Source of the DNA: Flavobacterium yafengii
Lineage (GTDB): Bacteria; Bacteroidota; Bacteroidia; Flavobacteriales; Flavobacteriaceae
Direction of reading: 5' to 3'
NCBI RefSeq assembly: GCF_030010375.1
Contig: NZ_JASCRY010000001.1
Span: 992,001-1,056,000 of the forward strand
DNA: 64,000 nt
Of the stretch, positions 17,455-26,571 are shown in pieces. Under the pieces are notes generated by a model that saw only the letters and a program-made list of their open reading frames with translations, was not told the origin of the DNA and did no database searches. Both the position numbers and the translations under genes were made by a program. Position 1 is the first letter of the stretch; each line of letters starts with the position of its first letter.

Positions 17455-18474
17455 TTAATTTTTGTTTGTGTTTTCTTTTAATTTTTCTTCTTTGGCTTTC
17501 CTGATAGCTTCTCTGTCTTCCAGTATTTTTTTTCTTTTCTCGTCTAATGCTTTCTTGCGATCCTCTAAAACTTTCTTGCGATCTTCTAATGTTTTCGCTC
17601 TTGCATCAGCTTGTTTTTGTTTAGCATCTTCAACCGCTAGTTTTGCACTGTCTTTAGCTGGATCATTACTTGCTGCTGTTTCTGTGGCTTCTATTTTAAC
17701 ATTTGCAGAAACCGTGCCATTTTTTTTAGCCTCTCTGTCGGCTATAACTTGTTTCCTTTTATCATCAAACTCCTTTTTCTTTTGCTCTTGAAGCAATTTT
17801 CTATCAGCGAGTATTTTATCTCTTGTTGCTTTTTTATCATCCAAGACTTTTTGTCTGTCTGCCAATGCTGGATTTTCATCCAATGCATCTTCTTTATTTT
17901 CTTTGGCTTCTTCTGCTTTTAGTTGTTTTTTAGTCAACTGTTCTCTTTTTTCTGTCCTGTTCAATGTGCGTAAAATTTGCTCGCTGATATCAAATCTCTT
18001 TGCCGCAAATAACATAGTCAAGTCAGAAGTTTTGTCAAAGATAAAATCATATTTTAATCGTTCTGCAATATCTTGAACTGCAGTAAAAACTTGATCTTGT
18101 ATTGGTTTTACCAAAACGGATTTTTGTATCATCAAATCTCCATTAGCACCAAATCTTTTTTGTTGGTAATCCAGATTTTCGTTTTCAAGAAAATTAATTT
18201 CTGTTTCTCTTTCGTCAATTAATTCTTTTGTCAATAAAGCTCTTTCAGCTTTTAAGGCTTCCTTCAATTTATTGATTTCAATTTTCTTAGTATCAATCTC
18301 CAGTTTCCATTTTTCAGCCTTTTGCTCTAATTGAGCTTTTGCTTCCGTATAATCGGGTACATTTTGTAAAATGTATTCCATATCAATGTAGCCTAGCTTA
18401 GTTCCTCTGGTTTGTGCGTTAATTGTTTGTGCAACGACTAACGCCAAACATAGATATAAAAATTGTTTTCTCAT
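17455..18474 (-). CDS. OmpH/Skp family chaperone with long charged C-terminal coiled coil
   Basis: A 339-residue protein. Residues 1-20 are a signal peptide and about 25-175 the Skp-like domain (KLGYIDMEYILQNVPDY, then FIFDKTSDLTMLFAA). Residues about 180-339 are an extra, extremely charged Lys/Glu/Asp/Ala-rich coiled coil with repeats of DRKKVLEDRKKALDEK type. The extension roughly doubles the usual Skp length of about 160. It sits directly downstream of bamA with a 37-bp gap and upstream of a normal-length ompH. The role of the tail, perhaps binding peptidoglycan or unfolded clients, is not known. Confidence 0.9.
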   Translation of the reverse strand: MRKQFLYLCLALVVAQTINAQTRGTKLGYIDMEYILQNVPDYTEAKAQLEQKAEKWKLEIDTKKIEINKLKEALKAERALLTKELIDERETEINFLENENLDYQQKRFGANGDLMIQKSVLVKPIQDQVFTAVQDIAERLKYDFIFDKTSDLTMLFAAKRFDISEQILRTLNRTEKREQLTKKQLKAEEAKENKEDALDENPALADRQKVLDDKKATRDKILADRKLLQEQKKKEFDDKRKQVIADREAKKNGTVSANVKIEATETAASNDPAKDSAKLAVEDAKQKQADARAKTLEDRKKVLEDRKKALDEKRKKILEDREAIRKAKEEKLKENTNKN

Positions 18475-18511
18475 AACGTTACTGTATTAGAAAATTTAAA
18501 ACCAATTTTTT

Positions 18512-21166
18512 TTAGAATTGTTGCCCAATGATAAAATGGGTTTCCCATCCATTAGCTTTTGCTTGTCCTGGTAATGTATCAAAACCGTGACCAAAATCAA
18601 TCCCCAATAAACCAAATGCTGGCATAAATACACGTAATCCAATTCCAGCAGAACGATTTAAGGCAAAAGGATTATAGCTTTTGAAATCCTTAAACGATGA
18701 TCCTGCTTCCATAAATGCCAATGCATAAATTGAAGCCGATGATTTTAACGTTATCGGATAACGTAATTCCATTGAGAATTTATTAAAAACGGTAGCTCCA
18801 ATTTGATCTCCTACATCATTTACTGGTGTTAATGAGTTGTTAGGATATCCTCTCAACTGTACTGTTTCTCTTCCGTCCATAGAATAATTTGCCAGTCCGT
18901 CACCACCAAGATAGAATCGTTCAAAAGGAACAACTCCTCTTTCTTGATTGTATGCTCCAAGGAAGCCGAACTCTGCTAAAGTTCTAAGTACTAATTTACC
19001 ATAAATTTTTGTATACCAGTCTGCTTTAAACTTTATTTTATAATATTCTAACCATTTAAAACGCTCTTGATCTACTTTACTTACGTCCGTAGCAGCAAGA
19101 TTGAAGTCGGTTACTTTATTTCCATTAGTGTCAATATAATCTCCTATTTGAACAATGTTGCCATTTGCATCTGGAACATTTAAGCGGTCAACAGTGTTTT
19201 TTAATTTGTATTCTTCTTTATCGCCTAATGTTGTATAATTAATTCCATTTAACAATGAATAAGGAGGCGTTAATTTAGCTGAAATACTAAACTCCGATCC
19301 GTACGTTGGGAATATTGGATTCACACCTTTATTACTTCTTGTTAATCCAACGGTATAGGCAAAATTTCTTGATGTTCCATCTCCAAAAGTAAATAATCCG
19401 GTATTGTAATTATTTAAATCATAATGTTGGTAACTTAACGATTGTGACAATACAAAGAAATCATCTGGAACAGTCAGTCTTTTTGCTAAACCAACAGACA
19501 ATGTCATGATGTTAAAACTTTTGGTTTTATCGGCTCTTTGTGTAACAAAATTATTTAAAAATTGTTTACTGTATGATATAGAGCTACTAAATTGTACCGG
19601 TTTTTTTCCGCCAAACCAAGGTTCTGAAAATGAAACACTATAAGTTTGAAAAAATGTACTGGCTTGCAAACGTAAAGATACTTTTTGACCATCTCCCATT
19701 GGTAATGGTTTGTATGCATCTTTGTTGAACATATTTCGTGCAGAAAAGTTGTTGAAAGATAGTCCAAGAGTACCAATGAAACCACCTCCGCCATAACCAC
19801 CTTGAAGTTCAATTTGACTAGAACCTTTTTCTACAAGATTGTATTCAATATCCACAGTTCCTGCTCCTGAATCCACATTCTTGAATTTTGGATCAATCGC
19901 TTCTGGATCAAAAAATCCTAGTTGCCCAATTTCACGAATGGTTCTTACTAATTCCTCTTTGCTGTATTTTTCTCCCGGTTTTGTTCTTAGTTCACGATAG
20001 ATTACTCGGTCATTTGTTTTGTCATTTCCAACAACAGTAATTTTGTTGAAATAGGCAATTGGTCCTTCAGTGATTCGTATTTCAAAATCAATAGTGTCAT
20101 TTGCTGTTCTAACCTCAACTGCATTTATATTAGAAAATAAATACCCATTATTTTTATATAAGTTGTCAATGTCTTCCCCGTCAGGTTTTGAGGCATCTGC
20201 AATTCTTTTTTGTAGCAAAACACCATTATAAATTTCTCCTTTTTTAACTCCTAAAACGCGACTTAATCCTTGATCCGTGTATACTGTATTTCCTAAAAAT
20301 TTAATGTCTCCAAAGTAATATTTGTTACCTTCTTCTACATTTATTTTAATGGATAATGCGTTCTTTTCTTTGTCAAAAGTAACAGAATCTGAAAGTATTC
20401 TCGCATCTCTATATCCTTTTTCCTTGTAAACTGAAATTATTTTTTCTAAATCAGTTTTGTATTTCTCTTTTATGAATTTCGATGCTTTTAAAATTCGAAT
20501 GAAATTCTTTTGTTTCGTATCTTTCATCGCTTTTCGCAATGTTTTGTCTGATATTTTTGTATTTCCTACAAAGTCAATTTTTTGAATTTTTACCTTTTCA
20601 CCCTTGTCAATACTGACAAGCATGTTTACTGAATTTATTGTTGAAGTATCTTTAACAGTGTTTATGTTTACTTTAGTGTTATAAAAACCGTCTTTTTTAT
20701 ATTTATTTTCGATGTAGTTTTTTGTAGTGGTAATCAAGTTTTCATTAACTACTTTACCTTTATTTAGACTGTTGTCTTTTATTAAAGCTTCTGTCTTTGT
20801 TTTCTTAACGCCTACAAATTTTACTTGGTTTAATTTAGGTAATTCTACAATATTCAAATCAAGATAAATACTGTCATTTTGCACTTTATTTACATAAAAT
20901 GAAATTTCATCAAAGAGACCCAGTTTTCCAAGTTTTTTTATAGCAGCACTGATTTCTTCACCGGGAATTGTTATTTCTTGTCCTTTTTGCAAACCTGAAA
21001 AAGTTACTACGGTTTGAGAGTTGAAACTGATGTCGCCAACCACCGCTACATCGGCTAAAATGTATTTTTTTCCTTGATCAAAAGGAACTCTTTCTTGAGC
21101 TTTAACTTGTGAAAAACTTCCAAAAATCAAAACGGTAAGGACTATTTTTATGCTTTTATTTAACAC
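18512..21166 (-). CDS. bamA: Outer-membrane protein assembly factor BamA
   Basis: About 884 residues. A signal-like N-terminus (KSIKIVLTVLIFGSFSQVKAQ) is followed by five POTRA domains (about residues 30-430, e.g. VAVVGDISFNSQTVV, ITVVGNDKTNDRVIYREL). The C-terminal 16-strand barrel follows, with the VRGF-like LRGYP motif and a terminal aromatic residue. It inserts beta-barrel proteins into the outer membrane. The frame is open up to 21304, which would overlap uppS by 130 bp. I prefer the GTG at 21164-21166, 7 bp after the uppS stop, because it puts the signal peptide at the N-terminus. The longer start cannot be excluded. Confidence 0.93.
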   Translation of the reverse strand: MLNKSIKIVLTVLIFGSFSQVKAQERVPFDQGKKYILADVAVVGDISFNSQTVVTFSGLQKGQEITIPGEEISAAIKKLGKLGLFDEISFYVNKVQNDSIYLDLNIVELPKLNQVKFVGVKKTKTEALIKDNSLNKGKVVNENLITTTKNYIENKYKKDGFYNTKVNINTVKDTSTINSVNMLVSIDKGEKVKIQKIDFVGNTKISDKTLRKAMKDTKQKNFIRILKASKFIKEKYKTDLEKIISVYKEKGYRDARILSDSVTFDKEKNALSIKINVEEGNKYYFGDIKFLGNTVYTDQGLSRVLGVKKGEIYNGVLLQKRIADASKPDGEDIDNLYKNNGYLFSNINAVEVRTANDTIDFEIRITEGPIAYFNKITVVGNDKTNDRVIYRELRTKPGEKYSKEELVRTIREIGQLGFFDPEAIDPKFKNVDSGAGTVDIEYNLVEKGSSQIELQGGYGGGGFIGTLGLSFNNFSARNMFNKDAYKPLPMGDGQKVSLRLQASTFFQTYSVSFSEPWFGGKKPVQFSSSISYSKQFLNNFVTQRADKTKSFNIMTLSVGLAKRLTVPDDFFVLSQSLSYQHYDLNNYNTGLFTFGDGTSRNFAYTVGLTRSNKGVNPIFPTYGSEFSISAKLTPPYSLLNGINYTTLGDKEEYKLKNTVDRLNVPDANGNIVQIGDYIDTNGNKVTDFNLAATDVSKVDQERFKWLEYYKIKFKADWYTKIYGKLVLRTLAEFGFLGAYNQERGVVPFERFYLGGDGLANYSMDGRETVQLRGYPNNSLTPVNDVGDQIGATVFNKFSMELRYPITLKSSASIYALAFMEAGSSFKDFKSYNPFALNRSAGIGLRVFMPAFGLLGIDFGHGFDTLPGQAKANGWETHFIIGQQF

Positions 21167-21173
21167 TAAAAAA

Positions 21174-21914
21174 TTATTTAATTTGTTCACTTGTTTTTCC
21201 AAATCTACGCTCTCTTTTTTGATAACTAATGATAGCCTCATATAAATCTTGTTCTTTAAAGTCTGGCCACAATATATCAGTAAAATATAATTCTGCATAG
21301 GCAATTTGCCACAACAAAAAGTTACTTATCCTATGTTCTCCACTTGTTCGTATTAATAAATCTACGTCAGGTAAATTTTGCGTGTAAAGATGCTCATTAA
21401 TAATGGAATCGTCAATAGTGTCTATTGAAATTATATTATTTTTAACTTTATTACAGATGTTTCTGACTGCACTGACAATTTCTTCCCTGGAGCCGTAGCT
21501 TAACGCCAGAGTCAATGTCATTTGTGTGTTGTCTTTAGTTTTATCAATAACATCAAGTAGTTCTTTTTGTGCTGATTTTGGTAATTTTTCCAAATTACCG
21601 ATAGCATTCAGTTTGATGTTGTTTTTTTGGAGTGTTACAAGTTCTTTTTTCAAGGAGTTGATGAGCACTTTCATTAAAGTTTCAACTTCTAATTTTGGTC
21701 TGTTCCAATTTTCAGTGGAAAAAGCATATAAGGTAAGAAATTCGATTCCGAGCTTAGCACTGGCTTCGATTATTACTTTAACTGATTTTGTTCCGCTTTC
21801 ATGGCCTAAAGCTCTTAAAAGGCCTTGTTGTTTTGCCCAACGGCCATTGCCATCCATTATAATAGCTAAGTGTTTTGGCAAGTTATTCTTGTTGATAGTC
21901 TCTAGTAAATTCAT
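21174..21914 (-). CDS. uppS: Isoprenyl transferase (undecaprenyl diphosphate synthase)
   Basis: About 246 residues starting MNLLETINKNNLPKHLAIIMDGNGRWAK. Catalytic Asp21 sits in the IMDGNGRWA motif, with FLTLYAFSTENW and LIRTSGEHRISNF further on. It makes the C55 lipid carrier for cell-wall synthesis. An in-frame ATG lies 36 bp upstream but would overlap the preceding DUF6089 gene and adds nothing conserved, so I chose 21914. It lies between DUF6089 and bamA in one operon, an order I recall as common in flavobacteria. Confidence 0.95.
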   Translation of the reverse strand: MNLLETINKNNLPKHLAIIMDGNGRWAKQQGLLRALGHESGTKSVKVIIEASAKLGIEFLTLYAFSTENWNRPKLEVETLMKVLINSLKKELVTLQKNNIKLNAIGNLEKLPKSAQKELLDVIDKTKDNTQMTLTLALSYGSREEIVSAVRNICNKVKNNIISIDTIDDSIINEHLYTQNLPDVDLLIRTSGEHRISNFLLWQIAYAELYFTDILWPDFKEQDLYEAIISYQKRERRFGKTSEQIK

Positions 21915-21918
21915 TTTT

Positions 21919-22602
21919 TTATTCTGCACAATAACAGGGTTTATTCCCAAAGGTATAAGTTAAAGTAACTCCTGAAAAAACATACCAATCATTATTATTT
22001 ATATTTCCAAATCGGAGCGATTCCAAATTTTTATTTTCCGGATTATTTCCGTCTATGTTATCCGTCAACGTGTATCTTGCACCAACTTCTGCAGCCAATA
22101 TTAAACTAGGACTAATGGTTGATTTTATTCCTATAGTCATTGGTATTGCAAATGAACCTGTGTTTTTATCTTTTTTAGTTTCTCCGTCCAATACATACAA
22201 TTCGTCATGTCTAAAATAACTTACGCCGGAATGCACATAAGGAGTAATTTTAGTACTGGATTCGTGAAGATTAAAATCAAAAAAGTTGAATTCAAGGCCT
22301 AAAGATACTTCTTTTATGCCGTTTTCAAAACGATAGCCTCTTTGGTTTCTACCGGCCTCTTTTGAATCTAAATCATTTGAAACGATTTTTGATTGTGTGT
22401 ACGAAAAGCGATAAGCATGTCTGGCACTTTTATTCCACTTATATAGCAATCCAAAAGCAGGTTCGTTTGGCGAAACATAAGTAGTAGGGCCAACGTCTCC
22501 TATAAAATTACTTCCGCCTATAAAAACACCAACCTCATGTATCTGAGCATTGGTAACCATTAGGGGGAAAAAGCAAAAAAATAAATAAAAAATTTTGTTC
22601 AT
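21919..22602 (-). CDS. DUF6089 family outer-membrane protein
   Basis: A 227-residue protein with a signal peptide ending in VTNAQ. A small beta-barrel pattern follows (HEVGVFIGGSNFIGDVGPTTYV, repeated amphipathic strands) and ends in YTFGNKPCYCAE. Family members are common in Bacteroidota beside uppS and bamA. Function is unknown, but the context suggests envelope biogenesis. It starts 169 bp downstream of nadK and is separated from uppS by only 4 bp. Confidence 0.88.
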   Translation of the reverse strand: MNKIFYLFFCFFPLMVTNAQIHEVGVFIGGSNFIGDVGPTTYVSPNEPAFGLLYKWNKSARHAYRFSYTQSKIVSNDLDSKEAGRNQRGYRFENGIKEVSLGLEFNFFDFNLHESSTKITPYVHSGVSYFRHDELYVLDGETKKDKNTGSFAIPMTIGIKSTISPSLILAAEVGARYTLTDNIDGNNPENKNLESLRFGNINNNDWYVFSGVTLTYTFGNKPCYCAE

Positions 22603-22770
22603 TTAATCAAAAATTGCGTGCAAATATAATAATTATCAATTCGATTCAATACCCATTCAGTTAAATGTATGTTTTTTTAATAATTAACTACTAAACACAC
22701 ATTAAATAAGTATTAGTTTTACTAAAACGAGGAAAATTGATAAAATCGTATAGTGCTTGATTAAAATGAT

Positions 22771-23655
22771 TTAATTCCTTTTGTCTTCTCCCCAAAGTAA
22801 TTTCTTGCGAAGTGTTTTTAAAAATGTTTCTCCGGGAATTTCGACCATATTAATTTGAAAAGGAGTTTTCTTTAAAGTCAGAATCGATTCGTTTTTTACC
22901 GAGGTAACTCTGGAATCCAATGAAACTAAATAGTATTCCTCTCTTCCTGAAACTTTTAATCGGATTTCAGTTTCATCTGGAACTACAAGAGGTCTTGCGG
23001 TAAGATTGTGAGGAGCAATAGGAGTAATAACCAGACTTTTTACGTCAGGTGTCAAAATGGGACCGCCACAGCTTAAGGAATATCCTGTGGAACCCGTAGG
23101 TGTCGAGATGATTAAACCATCAGCCCAATAGGAATTCAAATATTCCTCATTCAAGTACGTGTCAATCGTAATCATCGAAGTGGTATCTTTTCGACTGACC
23201 GTAATTTCATTCATGGCAAAATTAATTGCGTCAATGGATTCGTTCGGTGGAGTGCACGTTAAACTCAGTAAAGTTCTTTTAGAAATCGTGTATTTTTTAT
23301 CGATAACAAATTGCATAAACGATGCAATATTTTCTTTTTGTACAGAAGCTAAGAAACCTAATCTTCCAGCATTTATGCCTAGAATTGGTATGCCGGAATC
23401 TCTGACTAATGTTGCGGCTCTTAGTATAGTTCCGTCTCCACCGATGCTTATCAGCATGTCAAAACTGGAGTCGAGTTCCGTATGGGATGTGAAAGTTTTG
23501 TATTTTTTTTCTACAATCTTCCGTTCATTAAGCATCAACAAAAAATGAGATTCAATAATCATCTCTACATTGTTTTTGTTAAAAAAAACAAAGATGTCAT
23601 TTATGATGGGTTCTGTACTGTTTTGATAATATTGACCGTAGATAGCTACTTTCAT
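22771..23655 (-). CDS. nadK: NAD kinase
   Basis: A 294-residue enzyme making NADP from NAD in the cytoplasm. GGDGT lies at 72-76, followed by LGINAGRLGFLA, the NExxxSRKDTTSMI region, and TPTGSTGYSLSCGGP for substrate binding. It is complete in length. Upstream, the 78-bp gap to the CBS gene contains a TTTAATCGATTAAAC palindrome. Confidence 0.96.
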   Translation of the reverse strand: MKVAIYGQYYQNSTEPIINDIFVFFNKNNVEMIIESHFLLMLNERKIVEKKYKTFTSHTELDSSFDMLISIGGDGTILRAATLVRDSGIPILGINAGRLGFLASVQKENIASFMQFVIDKKYTISKRTLLSLTCTPPNESIDAINFAMNEITVSRKDTTSMITIDTYLNEEYLNSYWADGLIISTPTGSTGYSLSCGGPILTPDVKSLVITPIAPHNLTARPLVVPDETEIRLKVSGREEYYLVSLDSRVTSVKNESILTLKKTPFQINMVEIPGETFLKTLRKKLLWGEDKRN

Positions 23656-23697
23656 CTTTTTGTTTAATCGTTTAATGTTGATATGTTTATTTTAGCA

Positions 23698-23712
23698 TTT
23701 AATCGATTAAAC
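23698..23712. promoter_or_regulatory. Second copy of the TTTAATCGATTAAAC palindrome, upstream of nadK
   Basis: The 15-mer is identical to the one at 6697-6711. It is flanked by further half-site-like words (TGTTTAATCG at 23661-23670 and CGGTTAAACG at about 23720-23729). The gap between nadK and the CBS gene is only 78 bp, so the cluster covers much of it. It looks like an operator array; the regulator is unknown. Confidence 0.45.
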
Positions 23713-23733
23713 AAATAATCGGTTAAACGAAAA

Positions 23734-24393
23734 CTATATATTAAGGTATTTGTCTAAATAATCGGAGCGCTCTTTTAAATTATTGATATAATTGTCTTCT
23801 TGATGCTCTGAAATGATTTCGTAATTGTATCTTCTAAAAGTCTGGATGATTTCATTCATCGCGCCCAAAGTTATTTTCAAAGTAACTTCAACACTTTCAA
23901 CATCCGCTTCTGAGATAAACAACCCTAAAAGTTTTCCGTTATTACTTTCTATAATTTGAGTAATTTGACTCATAGAATAATCCAAAACTCCTTTTTTAAC
24001 AACAATGATTCCGCCTGGTTCTTTTAAAAAGGGTGTTTCGTGAAAAAATTTCATGATGTCCTCTATTTCATAATACCCTACATAGGTATTATTTTCGTCC
24101 AAAACAGGAACCAAATTAGTATGATTTTTTGCGAAAACTTCCAAAACATCCAGCCACATCGTATTTGTTCTGGTAAAAAATCCTTCAAGAGTAAATCGAT
24201 AATCAGTCACTTTTTTATGACTGTCAAAAGTCTCTATGTCTTCGGATGCAATACTGCCAATGTAAACTCCCTCTTCGACAATTGGAAAATGTGAAAAGTG
24301 TAATTCGCTAAAAAAGTCTTGAACTGCCGCAATAGAATCTTGGCTGTCAATCGCTTTAAAGTCATTGGTGATATATTCTGTAATTTCTGTCAT
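23734..24393 (-). CDS. CBS domain pair protein
   Basis: A 219-residue protein. Residues about 1-135 form two CBS motifs (FFSELHFSHFPIVEEGVYIGSIASEDI and LEVFAKNHTNLVPVLDENNTYVGYYEIEDI). The C-terminal part resembles an ACT-like fold (GGIIVVKKGVLDYSMSQITQIIESNNGKLLGL). Such CBS-ACT-like proteins probably sense adenine nucleotides. There is no catalytic domain. It lies upstream of nadK, which suggests a link to nucleotide status, but that is inference. It is divergent from pdxJ. Confidence 0.88.
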   Translation of the reverse strand: MTEITEYITNDFKAIDSQDSIAAVQDFFSELHFSHFPIVEEGVYIGSIASEDIETFDSHKKVTDYRFTLEGFFTRTNTMWLDVLEVFAKNHTNLVPVLDENNTYVGYYEIEDIMKFFHETPFLKEPGGIIVVKKGVLDYSMSQITQIIESNNGKLLGLFISEADVESVEVTLKITLGAMNEIIQTFRRYNYEIISEHQEDNYINNLKERSDYLDKYLNI

Positions 24394-24459
24394 AAATCAA
24401 TCGGCAATATTTCATGCAAAATAATCAAAAATAAGCAAAATCTCCTACCTTTTACTTTG

Positions 24460-24467
24460 TATTTTTG
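24460..24467 (+). promoter_or_regulatory. -7 box TATTTTTG upstream of pdxJ
   Basis: A perfect TAnnTTTG match 40 bp before the pdxJ ATG, in the divergent region between the CBS gene and pdxJ. No -33 TTG is seen at the standard distance. Confidence 0.45.
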
Positions 24468-24507
24468 CTCCAAGTAAATACTAGTATCAAAATCAAAAAG
24501 TGTTCTA

Positions 24508-25221
24508 ATGACAAAGTTAAGTGTAAACATCAATAAAATAGCTACTTTGCGAAATGCTCGTGGAGGAAATGTTCCCAATTTATTAAAAGTAGCCACCGAT
24601 ATTCAGAAGTTTGGTGCCGAAGGAATTACCATTCATCCTCGCCCGGATGAGCGTCACATCCGCTATCAAGATGCCCGAGATTTAAAATCTATTGTTTACA
24701 CCGAATATAATATTGAAGGAAATCCAGAGAAAACATTTATCGATCTGGTACTCGAAATAAAACCAACTCAAGTGACTTTGGTGCCAGATGCAATTGATGC
24801 CATAACGTCTAATGCAGGTTGGGATACCATAAAACATGCGTCTTATTTAACCGAAATCGTTCAGGAATTTCAACGCAACGGAATCAGAACTTCCATTTTT
24901 GTAGATCCTGTTCTCGAAATGATTGAAGGTGCTAAAAAAATTGGAACCGAAAGAATCGAGTTGTACACCGAAGCATTTGCACATCAATACAGTTTAGGAA
25001 ATCAAAACGGAATTTTACCATACACACAATCAGCGATTTTGGCCAATGAACTTGGATTAGGAATCAATGCAGGTCACGATTTAAGTTTGGATAACATTCA
25101 GTTTTTCAAACAAAACATTCCGGGATTACTGGAAGTTTCTATCGGTCACGCTTTAATTTCTGAAGCCATTTATCTAGGCTTGGATAATGTGGTGAACATG
25201 TATTTGCAAAAATTAAAATAG
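24508..25221 (+). CDS. pdxJ: Pyridoxine 5'-phosphate synthase
   Basis: A 237-residue TIM-barrel enzyme that makes pyridoxine phosphate from deoxyxylulose phosphate and amino-acetone phosphate. Motifs: LSVNINKIATLRNARGG at the N-terminus, ITIHPRPDERHI, QVTLVPD, GINAGHDL and EVSIGHALISEAI. Complete. It is transcribed divergently from the CBS gene. Confidence 0.96.
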   Translation: MTKLSVNINKIATLRNARGGNVPNLLKVATDIQKFGAEGITIHPRPDERHIRYQDARDLKSIVYTEYNIEGNPEKTFIDLVLEIKPTQVTLVPDAIDAITSNAGWDTIKHASYLTEIVQEFQRNGIRTSIFVDPVLEMIEGAKKIGTERIELYTEAFAHQYSLGNQNGILPYTQSAILANELGLGINAGHDLSLDNIQFFKQNIPGLLEVSIGHALISEAIYLGLDNVVNMYLQKLK

Positions 25222-25227
25222 TTTTTT

Positions 25228-25291
25228 AAACCATTAAGAAATTAAGATAGATTAAGTCAAAAGCTTCATGACCTTAATTTCTTAATGGTTT
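25228..25291. repeat. 19-bp perfect inverted repeat between pdxJ and the hydrolase
   Basis: AAACCATTAAGAAATTAAG at 25228-25246 is the exact reverse complement of the segment at 25273-25291, with a 26-base loop. It can act as a terminator but has no long T run. The low-complexity words (CATTAAG, AATTAAG) resemble intergenic repeats I recall from Flavobacterium genomes. Confidence 0.7.
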
Positions 25292-25326
25292 GTAATTTAA
25301 ATTATAACGTTAAAATCTAAAACCAT

Positions 25327-26085
25327 ATGCTTTTTTCAAAAATAGAAGGATCAGGAAAACCGCTTTTAATCCTTCATGGATTTCTGGGAATGTCTGATAA
25401 TTGGAAAACACTCGGAACGCAATTCGCGACTGATTTTCAAGTTCATATTCTCGATTTACGCAACCACGGACGAAGCTTACATTCAGAAGATTTCAGTTAT
25501 GAAATCATGGCGCAGGATGTTTACGAGTATTGTCAAGCTCATAAATTAGAAAACATCAATATCATCGGGCATTCGATGGGCGGAAAAGTAGCGATGCTAT
25601 TGGCAACGACACATCCTGAATTAGTGGATAAATTAATTGTGGCTGATATTGGACCAAAATTTTATCCGCAACACCATCAGGATATTTTGGCGGGATTGAA
25701 CGCCATAGATTTTTCCAAAAAACCAAGCCGCAACGAAGTCGAAGAAATCATGACCAGTTATATTCCTGATTTTGGAACCAGACAATTCCTGATGAAAAAT
25801 TTATTTTGGCAAGAGCCGGTACAACTTGCTTTCCGATTTAATTTGGCAGTATTTAATCATAAAATGGATGAAATAGGAATTCCGTTACCGGAGAATTCAA
25901 TTTTTGAAAAGCCAACTCTGTTTATTCGCGGAGGAAAATCTAATTATATTTTGGACAGTGATTTCGAAAATATAAAACAACATTTCCCGGATTCAAGCAT
26001 CGAAACGATTCCTAATGTAGGGCATTGGCTTCATGCCGAAAACCCAACTGAGTTTTATCAAAAAGTGACTTCTTTCTTGAAATAA
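25327..26085 (+). CDS. Alpha/beta hydrolase (YbfF-like esterase)
   Basis: A 252-residue alpha/beta hydrolase. Features: oxyanion segment LHGFLGMSDNW, HILDLRNHGRS, nucleophile Ser in GHSMGGKVAM, and the catalytic His near the end in VGHWLHAENP. It resembles YbfF-type acyl-CoA or short-chain esterases. No signal peptide, so cytoplasmic. Substrate unknown. Confidence 0.92.
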   Translation: MLFSKIEGSGKPLLILHGFLGMSDNWKTLGTQFATDFQVHILDLRNHGRSLHSEDFSYEIMAQDVYEYCQAHKLENINIIGHSMGGKVAMLLATTHPELVDKLIVADIGPKFYPQHHQDILAGLNAIDFSKKPSRNEVEEIMTSYIPDFGTRQFLMKNLFWQEPVQLAFRFNLAVFNHKMDEIGIPLPENSIFEKPTLFIRGGKSNYILDSDFENIKQHFPDSSIETIPNVGHWLHAENPTEFYQKVTSFLK

Positions 26086-26139
26086 ACGTGATAATTTTAA
26101 ATTTTCACTACATTTATTAAAACTTTAAAACAAAAATTC

Positions 26140-26484
26140 ATGAATTTACTGATCAAAATTCTTATCACTTCGGGCTTAGTATTGCTAATTGCGAACTTTA
26201 TGCCGGGGGTTCATGTGGCAGGATTTACTACAGCATTAATCGTAGCAATTGTTCTGGGGTTACTTAATATATTTATCAAGCCAATATTGGTAATACTTAC
26301 ATTGCCGGTTACCATCATTACATTAGGATTGTTTTTATTGGTAATTAATGCATTAATGATTTTGTTGTGTACGAAAATTGTGGGCGGATTTAGTGTAGAT
26401 ACCTTTTGGACCGCTTTATTCTTTAGTATTATCTTGTCAGTATTACAGTCCATAATGAATGGAATATTAGGCGAAGGAAAATAA
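26140..26484 (+). CDS. Phage holin family 4-like membrane protein
   Basis: A 114-residue protein made almost entirely of four membrane helices (e.g. ALIVAIVLGLLNIFIKPILVILTLPVTIITLGLF). It matches the phage holin 4 superfamily (YvlD-like), widespread chromosomal proteins with no proven holin function. The name is a family label only; no other phage gene is nearby. Confidence 0.88.
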   Translation: MNLLIKILITSGLVLLIANFMPGVHVAGFTTALIVAIVLGLLNIFIKPILVILTLPVTIITLGLFLLVINALMILLCTKIVGGFSVDTFWTALFFSIILSVLQSIMNGILGEGK

Positions 26485-26542
26485 GGAATTGTTTTAACAT
26501 GTATTTGTGAATGAATTAATTTACAGTATTTGTATAATTTTA

Positions 26543-26550
26543 TACCTTTG
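26543..26550 (+). promoter_or_regulatory. -7 box TACCTTTG before the copper island
   Basis: A TAnnTTTG match 22 bp before the ATG of the first island gene. An identical octamer lies before the 31310 gene of the same island. No clear -33 at the standard distance, which would fit activator dependence. Confidence 0.45.
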
Positions 26551-26571
26551 TGCTTCTATATAAGATAAACA

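Noticed and set aside
21167..21304. Longer bamA N-terminus overlapping uppS
   Set aside because: It would place about 45 residues before the signal peptide and overlap uppS by 130 bp; kept only as an alternative start.
26140..26484. Phage holin as evidence for a prophage
   Set aside because: The family label is holin-like, yet there are no other phage genes nearby and such proteins are common chromosomal membrane proteins.
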